A DNA stretch of 64,000 nucleotides from Owenia fusiformis (GCA_903813345.2 CAIIXF020000006.1:36795936-36859935), one strand, 5' to 3'. Positions 1 to 11,356 are shown, counted from the first letter of the stretch. Numbers and translations: made by a program. The notes: generated from the sequence alone by a model not told the origin.

Positions 1-561
1 ATTCTAGGGTTCACTTGTAACGATCAAGTTACTATTGTGTTATAGCCTTGTCCACGGCAGCCTACTGCAATGGTTGGATTAAATCATATTTTACAAAGTT
101 CAAAAGATGGCAGCACTTGAACAATATGTCATCTGAATGACATAAAAATAGATGACAGCATCTCACTATGCCCATAGTTGAACATAAGAAAAGCATGTAA
201 ATTTCTATAAATGTAAAACAAAACTTATTTATTGATCCTTTGTACAAAAGTTGGTATTAATCTGAGTGTAAATGAAAAGTTAAATCTAGAATAATCGTGA
301 AATAGGATAGGAAGTGGTATTTGCAAGAGTAGCGGCAGAATACTAAGAACTGACAATCAAGGCCTGTTAACTGTGAACAATGAAAACCATACGTTTGGCT
401 CTATATGAAAACCTAAAGCAGACTTCTGCCATTTGAGCTTATGTCCAAATAAAAATTCAAGATCCTCAAAATGAAATAACAAATACTGCCACTCTATTAA
501 CCTCAGAATTTATGCACAGAATTCTGGCAAATCACAAAACAGAGAACTACAGACTAAGATA
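1..561. other. AT-rich sequence, no gene seen
   Basis: I see no convincing coding region, RNA gene or recognisable repeat here. The short open frames have no conserved motif or biased composition. The stretch ends where a long inverted repeat begins. Confidence 0.5.
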
Positions 562-1577
562 TCAGAAAGTAAGTAACCAACTGCTCTCATTTTTTCATAT
601 TTCATTCAATCAGATTGAAATTTTCATAGATGATGTAGAAAATATTAAAGTATTAAACAAGACCAAGTACAATGGGTTAGCGTCAATGCCATTGTTATGG
701 CTGTTGCTATGGTGATGATTGTTTTGGGTAGGTGGGGCACCCTTTTGTAAGCAGCTTTGGAAGATGATTTGTAGAGTTTTTTACATGCTGTATTCCTCCA
801 AATGACCTAACAATTTTTTATACAAGACTGAATAATTTGTTTTATGAATTATCACAATGGTAACTACGCTCCATTTTCCCAGTTATAAGTCATCGACACA
901 AAGAAATCAAGGGTATATCTGTCACAATGATGGCCATGATTCAGTCGCAGTTTCAATCCAGTCAAACGTTGCAGAAGGGGAATTTTACTGGCATGACGAT
1001 AATGGTCCACCTACACAGAGCCAACATTACCGAAGATACAATAGATTAAGCTTTTTCCATGGTCACACAACTACCCCAGGCTCACCATTCCCCAGACCTG
1101 GCCCCATGTGACTATATTCTTTCCAGATGCAAAGATGTTGTTACGGAGAGTCCGTTTGGACAGCAATTAAGCCATAATTTAAGCTTTCAATGGCACGTTT
1201 GCAGTCATTGAATGGTGACATGTTGCACTTCTTTAAGGGCAGAGTGAAACTTTGTCTCAACTGCACTGGCCTTGGTGGTGAATAATTTGAAGGAATATGA
1301 GTTAAAATGTAATCTTACATGTGAATTTGATATATTTGGAGGTTTTACAACATGTAGAAAAACTCTACAAATTATCTTCAAACGCGACTTAAAACAGGGT
1401 GCCCCACCTACCCAAAACAATTGTCACCATAGCAACAGCAATAACAATGGAATTGACACTAACCCGTTGTCCATGGTCTTGTTTAATAGGTTAATATTTT
1501 CTACATCATCTGTGAAAGTTTCAATGTGATTGAATAAAGTATGAAGAACTAAGAGCAGTTGGTTACTTACTTTCTGA
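562..1577. mobile_element. Inverted-repeat DNA element, about 1 kb
   Basis: The left arm (about 562-830) and right arm (about 1325-1577) are imperfect reverse complements of roughly 250 bp. Both arms end in TCAGAAAGTAAGTAACCAAC. Further inside, both carry the same block around GGTAGGTGGGGCACCC. The centre (about 830-1325) is unique and has no transposase-like frame. This is the form of a non-autonomous, foldback-type DNA transposon. The exact ends and the target duplication are unclear. Confidence 0.7.
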
Positions 1578-2484
1578 TCGGGCCTCGTACACTAACACTA
1601 AACCTAAGTAACTATCACTGCATGATCAGTTACAGTGCATACTCATGTTCTGAGCCAATGCATCAAACGCCTTTTTCATGTAGCATCACTACACTATACA
1701 GTGGTCCAAAATAACTAACAAATACACCTTTTGCCAAAGTTTTCAAGATCAAAATACACGAATAATAATCAATCAATGCGTGCGGCTTCACCGAAACATA
1801 AAGTTAACATTGCAACTAATAAAACAAACCAGAAATGAATCGCAGATGGCCACATAATAAGCTGCGACTTGAACCAAAAGTTCGAGGATTTCTCGACAGG
1901 CACAGTCTGAAAATGGCGAAAATGTCTTCCCAGATTCTGAGACTTGAACCTTCAATTATCTACCAAAAATAAAGCTCAACTCACCGCTGGATGTATCTCA
2001 ACGTTGTTGACGATAATCCACAACAATATTAATCCTATTTTTGAATGAAATAAACCAAGAATATCGAACATAAAACCAAGTACACAAGTATCTACCTGTG
2101 AACATTCTCTCTCTGAAAAAATACAAGTAATTATGCAAATTAAGTCATTAAATCAGCACTACCAGAACAATGTAAACTAGGTGCAGTAACGATTGTCTGA
2201 TTTTTATAACGGGGGGGGGGGGGGGGGTTCACTCTAAATAATTTGGGTAGGTATGTTCAGCACGGGCAATTTTGGCTTAGGGCATAAACCATGAGAGCCG
2301 GCCAATCTGAGAGGAAAAAAACATGGAAAATTTGTCTAAGAGAGAGCCTTTTTTAGTTTTTCTACAAATACATGGTAATAAATCGGTAAAATCAGTTATA
2401 GCGAGGTCTGGGACAAATCACCCAAAAAGTGGATTTTTACCAATATTTCAGGAAATTTACTCCCTTTAATAAGTCTGAGAGGAA
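1578..2484. other. No gene; contains a poly-G run
   Basis: No coding region is supported. A run of about 17 G residues lies at about 2211-2227. The phrase TCTGAGAGGAA occurs near 2306 and again near 2473, just before the LINE 3' end. Confidence 0.5.
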
Positions 2485-5400
2485 GTATTATTATTATATT
2501 ATATCTCTTTATTTCCCATTTAGCATGGAGTACAAAAATTTAAACATTTAACACAACAGTGAAAATTAACCAAAAACAACGACATAAAAACACATCTAAA
2601 AATTTAAGACAATAACAAAAAACACACAAAACAACAAGAACAATCCACATCTAAAATGTCAATGACAAGTAATAAAGTATCTATTAAAAAATCACAAACA
2701 GTGGTGGAAAGTCACATTTCTAAAAAATATTTGCATCACTCTAAAATGGAGTGGTAAGATCAATATGTAAAAGTTCTACAATAGTACACAAGAAAGGTAG
2801 GAGAATTGCCAAGACTTTTGAATTGTCTGTAAAATATAAGCTGGAGAGGCCTTTCACTGACACACAAAAGGGGTTTTCTCGAAAATCCTTTTTGAACGAC
2901 TCTATCTTAAGCCCAATTTTGTTAAGGTTCAAGACATCGCTTAAGTTGTGTAGCATTTCTTTGCGAGCATCTTCAGTTTTGGAACAATCCAACAGTCCAT
3001 GTGAAACCGAATCCGGAGTTAGCACGCCACAGTGCTCACACAGGTTTTCATCATTACTTAACGGGATTGTTAACAGTTTTGAGGCTACGGTGGCAAACTT
3101 TAGCAGACCAGGGACGACCTTTGAGTGTTTCCAAAGTGGACACGGTTCTATTGAATCTTGTATTTGTCTCAGTCGACTAAAACTAACATCATTAGAAGTT
3201 CTATCTTGCCATTCGGAGTTTTGTACTGAATTTATTGTATGTTTTACAATGTTTTTCCAAATTCTTTGTGGCGGAAAATACCCACTAACTAAGTATTCGC
3301 GTAATGAATCTAGACTGTATTTATTTAATATTCTGTGAATATCAGGAATAAACCCCTTCTGGGAAGGGGACGTCTCATTTAAATGTAGTCTGGTAAGAAA
3401 CACACGTTTCGCCAAATGAGTGTGCTTCAGATGTATAAGGCGTCCTAAAAAGAGTAATTTTTTACTATCTATCATTGATTCAATGTTGTTTAGACCAAGC
3501 ATTCCTAAGGTTAAGTCTGTTCTTGTCCATTTGGATTGGTCTTGCAGCGTTTTAGCGATGAATCTGAGACCTTTTTCAAGCTGGAGGGTTTGTGTTTTTG
3601 TCATTTCATACCAAAGCTCAGCACCATATAAGGCTGTGGGAATACAAATGCATCGAGCGAGTTTAGCTCCTGTTAAGGGGTTTAGTCCACGGGGGTGTAC
3701 ACCAACACCTACTAAACTGGCAAAACTCGAGCGTAAAGTTTGACACGCCTTGTTGACTTTAACTTCAGCAGAAAGTGTGGAGTTATAAAGGTTTCCCAAG
3801 TGTTTTACTTCGTCAACTTCTTGAAGACTTTGCCCGCCGGAAAAGTCCCAGTTTCTAATCTTCTTAAGTTTCAAATGTGTTTGTAAAGATTCACCTAATG
3901 TCATGATTGTACTTTTTTCAAGGTTGAACTTAAATCTCCATTTGTTAGCATACTTCATGGTAATTTCAATAAGTGTTTGTAACTGACCTTTCGAGATGGC
4001 GATTAAAGTCAGGTCATCTGCAAGGGTCGGGCACCCCGTGCACAGACTTCCAATTGACGCCGCAAGTCCAGACTCCTCCAGTTGTAGGAGCAGTTCGTCT
4101 ATGAAGACTAGATAGTACCAACCAGACAGCACGCCCCCTTGTCTTATCGATTGTTGTAGTTTAAACCACTCAGATGAGTACCCACTAAGTTGAATTTTAG
4201 CTCTCATGTTCTTAAAAAGATCGTAGAGGATTCTAAAGAGTTTTCCAGTGATACCTGCCCTGTACATCTTCCAGAAAAGCCCGTCATGCCACACGGTATC
4301 AAATTCACGTTTCGTGTCGATGCACGCTATGAAAACCTTGCTACCGAGTTCTAAATTGTTGTAAAGAGTCTCAGTAAAGTTGAAACTGCACGTTAAGCTA
4401 CACAACTGTTCTTGGTAAGCATTTTGTTGGACACTTTTAAGGATAGGAAAACCTCTACGTATTTCGAACATTTGGATTCTACTTTTAATGATTCTTTCCC
4501 ATAATTTTTCAATAACCGGGAGTAAGGTTATATCCCTATAATTTTCAACACGAGAACGACGTTTTCCGCCCCCTTTGAATAATTTAGAAATAACGCCATC
4601 TTTGAAAACTGCTGGAGTGGAGAGCGTTTCAGAAATCAGATTAAACAAAAAGGCCAGTACTTGGGACAGAACTTCTCCACCGTAAAGGAGATGTTCGTTT
4701 GTTAAACTGTCAACACCACCGGCTTTCTTGGTTTTTAAGCTTTTTATAACAGACTTTACTTCATATGCGGAAATTGGCTCGCCGAGTATTGGGTCTTCCT
4801 TAACAACAGGGATTTGTAAAAAGGATCTTACTTCATCAGAGATTTCTTGCTTAAAATCATCATTGAATTCTGGATCGCACAATTCGGTAAATAACAATTC
4901 AGAGTAATCTTTAAACCGGTTCACGATTTCTTGTGGCTTACGCGTGAGAATTCCATCGACCTCGAGTTCTTGGCAAATAGGGACAGAACGTTTTCGCCTC
5001 CGCTTCATAATTGCCCACATAAGTTTCTGATTAAACTCATCAGCCGTGTCTATTTCGGCGTAAACGGATTCGATCCACTCATCTTGCTGTTTACGCTGCT
5101 CTTTCCTGAACTTGGATTTGGCAGACTTATACATGGCAAAAGATTCGAATGTCATACCCCTTGGACGTCCATCGCGTAACCATCTGGCACGGGCGACTTT
5201 CTGGTCTTTGTGAATACGTTTTAATTCAGAGTTCCAATAGGGCTTAAGATAGGGTACAAATTTTTTAACAGGAATGTGTTTATCTGAAGCATTTTTCAAT
5301 GTACGTGTAATGTCGTCATTTAGCTGTGATGTGTCAGTGTAAAGGCCTCTCTGTGTTTTCTCAAGAACTCCCTGCAACGATAAAGATACACAGTTAGAGT

Positions 5401-5968
5401 AGCCATTTACTATCTGCTCGTATTTTAATTTATTCCAAGCTAAAGCTGGCTTAGTAAGCAATTTATCCACCACATAAATGTCAATGTTAAATGATGCAAA
5501 TATACATAAATGATCAGAACAAAGTTCACAGTCACCAGCAATAATTTGGCAAGATTCCACCATATCAAGTTTGGCATTATCAATACATATGTGATCAATT
5601 AAAGAGGGTGGACTTTTATTTCTAGGTAAACATGAAAATGAAGGCCCAGTACAACTATCTAAAGTAGTCAAAGAGCATAACCCGTTTTGATTGAGCATGT
5701 TATTTAGCATTCTACTTTGAGTATAGAGATCTTTTTTCAGCCATCTTGGACCGTTAACGTGGGCATTCATATCGCCTAGTACCACCACAGTACCTAACGT
5801 GGAGAAATATGTTATGCAGTCTGATAATTGGTCTAGGTGTTCCCTGAAAAAGGTTGAAGGATAATTAGCAGATGGCAAATACACACTAAAAATGTACATG
5901 GAAACTTTTAATCTTGAGAGGAAATTGACATGGACAAAATGCTCAAAAGGGGGTCTTTGGCGCGGCAC
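2485..5968 (-). mobile_element. 5'-truncated non-LTR retrotransposon (LINE)
   Basis: The minus strand carries the second half of an APE-type endonuclease, a full reverse transcriptase and a C-terminal zinc-knuckle-like motif, then about 250 bp of AT-rich 3' UTR ending in a short AT-only tract near 2485-2505. The endonuclease is cut off at its N-terminal side: two TAG codons sit in frame just upstream of 5968. This is the usual outcome of incomplete target-primed reverse transcription. I could not find a convincing target-site duplication. Confidence 0.88.
2741..5968 (-). CDS. LINE endonuclease/reverse transcriptase, N-terminally truncated
   Basis: The open frame is 1,075 codons. Residues about 20-165 are the C-terminal half of an APE-like endonuclease, with GDMNAHV near 65 and the terminal SDH motif near 151. 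Residues about 390-700 are a reverse transcriptase: NYRDITLLPVIEKLWERI (block 1-2), IDTKREFDTVWH (first catalytic Asp), RQGGVLSGWYYLVFIDELL, and LADD near 650 in place of the usual YADD or FADD. A CEHC...H...C motif near 977-996 resembles the C-terminal zinc knuckle of many LINE ORF2 proteins. The first codon of the frame is GTG directly after tandem stops, so it is not a genuine start. The N-terminal endonuclease residues, including the catalytic Glu region, are missing. The long intact frame suggests a fairly recent insertion, but the copy cannot be autonomous. The clade (Jockey/CR1-like or other) cannot be fixed by eye. Confidence 0.88.
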   Translation of the reverse strand: MPRQRPPFEHFVHVNFLSRLKVSMYIFSVYLPSANYPSTFFREHLDQLSDCITYFSTLGTVVVLGDMNAHVNGPRWLKKDLYTQSRMLNNMLNQNGLCSLTTLDSCTGPSFSCLPRNKSPPSLIDHICIDNAKLDMVESCQIIAGDCELCSDHLCIFASFNIDIYVVDKLLTKPALAWNKLKYEQIVNGYSNCVSLSLQGVLEKTQRGLYTDTSQLNDDITRTLKNASDKHIPVKKFVPYLKPYWNSELKRIHKDQKVARARWLRDGRPRGMTFESFAMYKSAKSKFRKEQRKQQDEWIESVYAEIDTADEFNQKLMWAIMKRRRKRSVPICQELEVDGILTRKPQEIVNRFKDYSELLFTELCDPEFNDDFKQEISDEVRSFLQIPVVKEDPILGEPISAYEVKSVIKSLKTKKAGGVDSLTNEHLLYGGEVLSQVLAFLFNLISETLSTPAVFKDGVISKLFKGGGKRRSRVENYRDITLLPVIEKLWERIIKSRIQMFEIRRGFPILKSVQQNAYQEQLCSLTCSFNFTETLYNNLELGSKVFIACIDTKREFDTVWHDGLFWKMYRAGITGKLFRILYDLFKNMRAKIQLSGYSSEWFKLQQSIRQGGVLSGWYYLVFIDELLLQLEESGLAASIGSLCTGCPTLADDLTLIAISKGQLQTLIEITMKYANKWRFKFNLEKSTIMTLGESLQTHLKLKKIRNWDFSGGQSLQEVDEVKHLGNLYNSTLSAEVKVNKACQTLRSSFASLVGVGVHPRGLNPLTGAKLARCICIPTALYGAELWYEMTKTQTLQLEKGLRFIAKTLQDQSKWTRTDLTLGMLGLNNIESMIDSKKLLFLGRLIHLKHTHLAKRVFLTRLHLNETSPSQKGFIPDIHRILNKYSLDSLREYLVSGYFPPQRIWKNIVKHTINSVQNSEWQDRTSNDVSFSRLRQIQDSIEPCPLWKHSKVVPGLLKFATVASKLLTIPLSNDENLCEHCGVLTPDSVSHGLLDCSKTEDARKEMLHNLSDVLNLNKIGLKIESFKKDFRENPFCVSVKGLSSLYFTDNSKVLAILLPFLCTIVELLHIDLTTPF

Positions 5969-6327
5969 ATAAGCCTACTAGTAGGTATTAAGGATATATT
6001 GGAGTGGAACCCCTGGGGGTTCACCTTTGGTAGAACAGAGATTTGGTATCATTGTAAAGCTAAGAATGTGCAGAATACGGAATCAATTCTATTATAAAAT
6101 ATAAATATGTTACAAGTGGAGTTAATTGCACTTAAATAATATAACCCTAAATTAGAGTAGAATAAATACGATCTAGTATTTCAATTATGAGTATAGGGGT
6201 AAAAGAAGTGTATAACAAGTGTGTTTTTATGCATTAATTAGCTTACATATAAATTTTAATTCCTTTTTCACATTAACTCAATTTGATTATTTGTGCAATA
6301 TTATACAAATATTGACTGCCATTGAGG
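5969..6327. other. No gene seen
   Basis: AT-rich DNA flanking the truncated 5' end of the LINE. No frame, RNA gene or repeat is recognised apart from the start of the palindrome that follows. Confidence 0.4.
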
Positions 6328-6451
6328 GCAATAGTGTAAATTATTTCCCCGAGGGAATATCCTCTACAATGTACTATTCCCGAAGCCGCAGGCTGAGGCA
6401 ATAGTACATTGTAGAGGATATTCCCAAGGGGAAATCATTTACACTATTGCT
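6328..6451. repeat. Near-perfect palindrome (hairpin), about 124 bp
   Basis: The arms at about 6328-6380 and 6398-6451 are near-perfect reverse complements around a short GC-rich loop. Arm landmarks are GCAATAGTGTAAAT and CCTCTACAATGTACTATT. It is probably a small foldback MITE or a piece of one. Related phrases (GGGAATATTCC, GGGAAATAGT) recur near 6910-6935. Confidence 0.75.
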
Positions 6452-6857
6452 CGAAATTAGGCAGTCACTATTTGTTTTATTATATACCCTATACTGACTC
6501 TTGTCCCGTTTCCTCTGCGGAGGCCAAAAAGGCTTAGAAAGCCCCCTCCCCGGGTCCATTGTTAGCATTATAAGCTGTGACGTCATCAGATGCTCAACAG
6601 AAATTTTTGCCTCTGAGACTCTCACTTGACAAATTCAATCGCGTTTAACACGCGGAATAGATTATCATAACACTTGAAATTACACAGACGTATTGAGCTT
6701 AGGGAACTTTATACACGTTGCTTATATTGTTGCGTTCACGCACGTCTGTCATGGTGAACGGAGTTGATTTGTGTTTGTGCTCATCCTCCATTTTTCTGTT
6801 TTTCGTCTGCTCAGTAATGATGCGCAGACGTTTCCAAGGGTAGTAGAAGTTGCAATC

Positions 6858-6905
6858 GTGACGTCAGCGGGCAATAGTTCAAATGTTTATTCCCGCTGAC
6901 GTCAC
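6858..6905. repeat. 48-bp palindrome with two CRE-like cores
   Basis: GTGACGTCAGCGGG and its reverse complement flank a spacer of about 20 bp. Each arm holds TGACGTCA, the consensus cAMP-response element. The palindrome more probably belongs to the same inverted-repeat family as 6328-6451 than to a host promoter, because no gene is visible beside it. Confidence 0.65.
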
Positions 6906-6909
6906 ATTT

Positions 6910-7340
6910 GAGGGAATATTCCGAGGGAAATAGTAAATCTATTTCGGAACACGTGACTAGGTATTGGCCAATCAGGATTAGTGTTACATATTGGGTATAT
7001 AATAAAATACACTATGGTATCAGTCTTAACTTGTATTCCCGATTCAAACATGACCGTGCTCTATTCGAATTTCTCAACCAATCGGAATGCAGCATAGCCA
7101 ATATAGAACGTTCTCTAATTCTCCATAGATGCACGACCATGCTCTATTCAATCTGCAATTTGCATTGTTTTGAGTGACGTCACATCTCAGCTGCACATCT
7201 GGGGCTCTGTCCGGGGATAGCTGTTCTTTTTTACTCCCGCCGTAACTACTGTAACTAGTTTATCAACACCCCATGTTTGCATAAACCGTATAAAATCTAA
7301 AACGGGGAGTAAAATAGAACAGCCCAAACAACCATTCATT
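6910..7340. other. No gene seen
   Basis: AT-rich sequence with degenerate pieces related to the neighbouring palindromes, for example a GGGTATATAATAAAA phrase near 6994 that mirrors one near 6477. No coding potential is supported. Confidence 0.4.
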
Positions 7341-8008
7341 ATGTATATTTAAAAAAGATCAAATTTGTCCGGTGACGCACCAGCTGTACGGTGACGCAAT
7401 GCTTTGATGAACTAAATGAGACTAAGATTGTATGAAATGGAAACTCTTGAGTATGATCATTTGTTCATATATAGTGCATGGGCGCTACAGTTCAACGATA
7501 TATTCCACAACTTAATGGAAGGTTACTGGAAATGTATGATACGGTAAAGATCATGAAACCAAAAACTCTCTTGTTGCTATGTTATTGATGTTTTAAAACA
7601 AGGGATGTCACAAGTAAATCTCATCTTGCACGTGTGACTTTTTAGGATGAAAGATGCAATATCTTGCATGGGGTAAAGATGGCTGTGTAGGCTATCTTTG
7701 TTAGTCATATGAGAAAAGCCTGGTTTAGTTCAAATGATACCAAAGCATTACGTCAACTTTCAAATAGTTAATTCCATGAAAACTAAAAATATCGAAATTA
7801 ATACTTCCTGTCCGCCATCTTAAATGCGAAGGTGACGGCTGTAACCTTCGCTTGATACTTACCAGTGATAAGGTACATGTAGATCTGACGCTTCTTTACC
7901 TCTTGTTCGAACAGTAAGCTTAGAGCATTTCATAAAATCTAAGGAAGCGTCACCGTACAGCTGATGCGTCACCGTAGAGTTCTGATCTTTTTTAAATAAA
8001 TACACTGA
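7341..8008. mobile_element. Inverted-repeat element with GTCACCGTACAG ends
   Basis: The left arm (about 7345-7425) and right arm (about 7900-8005) are imperfect reverse complements. Both contain TTTAAAAAAGATC followed by two spaced copies of the GGTGACGC word. The 13-mer CGTCACCGTACAG occurs at 7384 (reverse), 7948, 8336 and 8377 (reverse), with partial copies at about 7371 and 7966. A non-autonomous DNA element is the simplest reading. The pair at 8336 and 8377 forms a further short palindrome outside this arm pair. Confidence 0.55.
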
Positions 8009-8464
8009 ATGATTATTTGCCGAATATTCATCTGTTCTAAAATGTGTAGATAACAAATACATATTCTCATCAAAATAATCCATACTCTCAGACGACAGGG
8101 AAAATAATAACCAAACGAAAAGTGAAAAAACACCATTTTTCTCTCGAGTCGATTATTGGGCCGATCCAGTCTGAAAAAATCCGAGCAGTGCTCGAAAAAC
8201 TTTTATCATAATTAGAAAGTTAAAACCATTCCTAAGAGAATGCTGTTTTCATTACACCCGAAATCGTATTAATTTTCATCTAATTAATCATTTTAAAACC
8301 CTCATTATAGTTTTTGCTTCAACTCAGTTAATTTTCGTCACCGTACAGAAAACTGTACTACTGTATTTTTTTGACGCTGTACGGTGACGCCTGCTTACGC
8401 GATGGTTAGGCGTGTCAGAATCTTGACAGCATGCGTAGGGGAACTTGGGGCAAAACGGCCCTCT

Positions 8465-10535
8465 CACAGGCTGGTATCGAAAAAATTGTCCGCTGTCACG
8501 GAGCGTGCTATTTTGCATAGAAACACTAGGAAATCCAAACAATTTTTTTTTTTACTCATATGTTTTGCTATATCAAAGAAAATTACTGACTCCATGCAAT
8601 GAATATATCATTTGCGGGTAACTTTAACTTCTGTTTGTAGTCCAACAACGCTAAGAGTAAAAGCTATTGAAAACGGCGTCGGAGTATCATATTCCAAAAT
8701 GTACAAATTCTTTTATTTCTTTTTAATGATACAATATAGCGACACAATAATATTTACATATGTTTTCAGCATAACTCTGAAGGTATTAATGAGATCTTTA
8801 TGTATTGGGTATTTTTAATTTTTTCAATAAAAAATAATGTTTAAATTTTTTGTCCGCTGTGACGGAGCAGTTTCAAATCTGAAATACGTTAAGAATTTAG
8901 ATATAATATATCTCTTTATAACTACACGTTAGAGGAGGGAGCGTATCAAATCTCTTTCTTAAAGTATTCTGAAAAATAAAACGGAATAAAAGTACACAAT
9001 TCAAATTCTGAGATGTATATACGACCACTCTTTAAGCTTCTTTTCTCAGTTTGTACTGTAATCCAAGTTATGCATGGTAACTCATGAAAATGATATAGTC
9101 AACTTTATTTCAGTATAGGGTATTTGCCTTTCGTTGTGCCTACTGTGGATCCATCACCTGACATTTTTTATGGTAACTTATATACAGTAATATTATGTGG
9201 TAAAAGGTTATACATCTGTCGGAATGCAGGATGTCTGTGCGCTATTTCGAATAAATTCATATTATCCCTATTTATGTTACGCGGTAAACACGATACAAAA
9301 ATATGCCATATTCCGCAACGAATATGCCATATTCACTTGCGGTGTATGACAGATTCACCTGTGGTATATGGTATACACACTAACCAATGAGAACGTGATA
9401 CGGAAGTATGCAATTGTCAATTGCATCGATTGAACGAACAAGTAAAACTTTATAAATTATCAAAATGATTACTGAATCAACAGTACAGTTTATCGAATAC
9501 ATCAACGTATGCAGAAGTATCACTCACCAATCTCACGTAATAAACTTACCCAATCAATCCAGGATTACATTCAGAGTCGATTCTCGCAACCAATCAAACC
9601 AAGTCTTTCTGTATCACGTTTTTCACCTGCGGAATATGTCATATTCAACTGCTGTATATGGCATATTCCGCAAGTGAGTATGACATATTCTGAAGGTGAG
9701 TATCGGGTATTCACTGAATTCAATGCATCACATATTCACTGCGGAGCGGAATATCGCATACTCACCTGCAGAATATGCCATATACCGCAGGTGAGTATGG
9801 CATATTCACCCGTATCACAAATACCGCGCAACCATGAATGTATGCCATATTCCGCGTAACAATTTACACTACACGTGACATTCTAAGACGTCTTGGCGAA
9901 AACGTATTAGAAATATTATGTTGAGTTTACACCATGTTGATTCATGTTAATTTCAGTACAAACCTCCGAAAAATCAAGAGTTTTTATATCTCAGATTTAC
10001 ATTACCCCAGATCTCCCAGAGGCTACTTGTCATAATTTAGGAAAATGATTTGTGACGTTCTCTCTTCTTATGGTACTTTTAAAAGGTATTATTTGAATCT
10101 TAAATTATTAACGTAGTTCACAGTTAAAACTGCTCCGTCAAAGCGGACAAAAAATGTAAACATTATTTTTTATAAAAAATATTAAAAATACCCAATACAT
10201 CAAGATATCATTAATACCTTCAGAGTTATCCTTAAAACATATGTAAATATTATTGTGTCGCTATATTGTACCATTAAAAAGGAATAAAAGAAATGGTACA
10301 TTTTGGAGCATGATACCCCGGCGCCGTTTTCAATAGCTCTTACTCTTAGCGTTGTTGGACTTCAAACAAAAGTTAAAGTTACCCGCAAATGATATACCCA
10401 TTGCAGTGAGTAAGAAACTTTCTTTGGTATAGCGAAACATATGAGTAAAAAAATAAATTGTGTTGGTTTCTTAGTGTTTCTATGCAAAATAGCACGCTCC
10501 GTCACAGCGGACAAATTTTTCGATACCAGCCTGTG
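8465..10535. mobile_element. Foldback transposon copy 1, 2.07 kb, 5-bp target duplication
   Basis: Two inverted arms of about 420 bp (8465 to about 8885, and about 10115 to 10535) enclose about 1.2 kb. The termini are CACAGGCTGGTATCG. The 5-bp direct repeat CCTCT flanks the element at 8460-8464 and 10536-10540. Each arm carries the word TTGTCCGCTGTGACGGAGCA, or a close variant, at both its outer and inner end. A second copy with almost no centre lies at 26682-27514. No transposase frame is visible, so the element is non-autonomous. Five-bp duplications and a CAC terminus recall Transib-type elements, but the superfamily is not established. Confidence 0.85.
9290..9860. repeat. Array of degenerate palindromic CATATTC/CACCTGCGG motifs
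   Basis: In the centre of the foldback element, variants of TATGCCATATTCCGCAGGTG recur about ten times in both orientations (for example near 9300, 9325, 9625, 9655, 9765 and 9790). The motif is itself nearly self-complementary (GGCATATTC/GAATATGCC). The array may have grown inside the element or been captured by it. Confidence 0.6.
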
Positions 10536-10540
10536 CCTCT

Positions 10541-10993
10541 GGGGCAAAGTGGCCCATCGAAATATATTTTGAACTATAAAAAGATGGTTCTTCAGAAGTC
10601 ACATAATCGAATTTTGAAATTTCTGCCACCTTCTCGACCGCCCATTTTTAGCCAAGCAGCGTCTCGCTTTACGTAAGAGGTAATTCTACTTTTCACCCTC
10701 TTTTTTGTAAATAACCCCTCCCACGAGAATCTCTTAAAAAATCCGGCAACAATAGAATATCGCTTTAATTTAACATTTTACAAAGAGTATGCACATTTAT
10801 TCTTTATTTGTAAACATTTCGAGCTTCAAATATTAGGCAAATTAAAATGACGTCTATTTGAAAATTCACATGTCTTTGGGGCAAAACGGCCCACACATGT
10901 TATAACAACATTCTGTCCAACTCGTGCTGAATTTCACCATATTGAATGGCCTATCATTATTTATTCCTTAAATGCAACTAATGCCTTCGAGTA
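10541..10993. other. No gene; short GGGGCAAAACGGCCC repeats
   Basis: The 15-mer GGGGCAAAACGGCCC, or a close variant, occurs at about 8446, 10541 and 10876. Two of these copies straddle the foldback insertion, so it landed inside or beside a dispersed short repeat. Nothing coding is seen. Confidence 0.45.
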
Positions 10994-11100
10994 CCGGATT
11001 AACCTACTATTTTATGGGCAACTCATTTAAATATGAATAGTATTGCCACTATTCCATACATATTTAAATGAATTGGTCATAAAATAGTAGGTTAATCCGG
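10994..11100. mobile_element. 107-bp MITE with TA target duplication
   Basis: Inverted arms begin CCGGATTAACCTACTATTTT and are flanked by TA at 10992-10993 and 11101-11102. The arms run nearly to the centre, where ATTTAAAT words pair. Size and TA duplication fit a Tc1/mariner-type MITE. Confidence 0.75.
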
Positions 11101-11135
11101 TAGTCGCTAGCTGTTAGTTGCATTCGCGAATGCAA

Positions 11136-11206
11136 GCTTATGTAGCGACCCTGGGTTGGCTTGTCATATTTTACTCTTACATAAATTGCCAACCCGGTGT
11201 CGCTAC
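11136..11206. repeat. Short inverted repeat (hairpin)
   Basis: GTAGCGACCCTGGGTTGGC and an imperfect reverse complement ending in GTGTCGCTAC flank about 35 bp of AT-rich sequence. It may be another small inverted-repeat element. No RNA gene family is recognised. Confidence 0.5.
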
Positions 11207-11356
11207 TTCCCTTCCGCTCCAGAGCGCGAATAGTTCCGCTGCAGGGTCAGGGTAATAGTTACTTGAGCGAGACAACTTTTGTATCAGGACAACTATTTTG
11301 CAAGTTTTTTTTAATGTAAAGCATTATGTTAGGTAACTACTTTTTGTAAGGATTGA

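Noticed and set aside
2751-3338. 195-codon plus-strand frame
   Set aside because: Antisense shadow of the LINE C-terminal region; no motif of its own.
2485-5990. Target-site duplication for the LINE
   Set aside because: Candidate words (AAGTATTA near 2482, GGTATTAAGG near 5985) match too weakly to claim.
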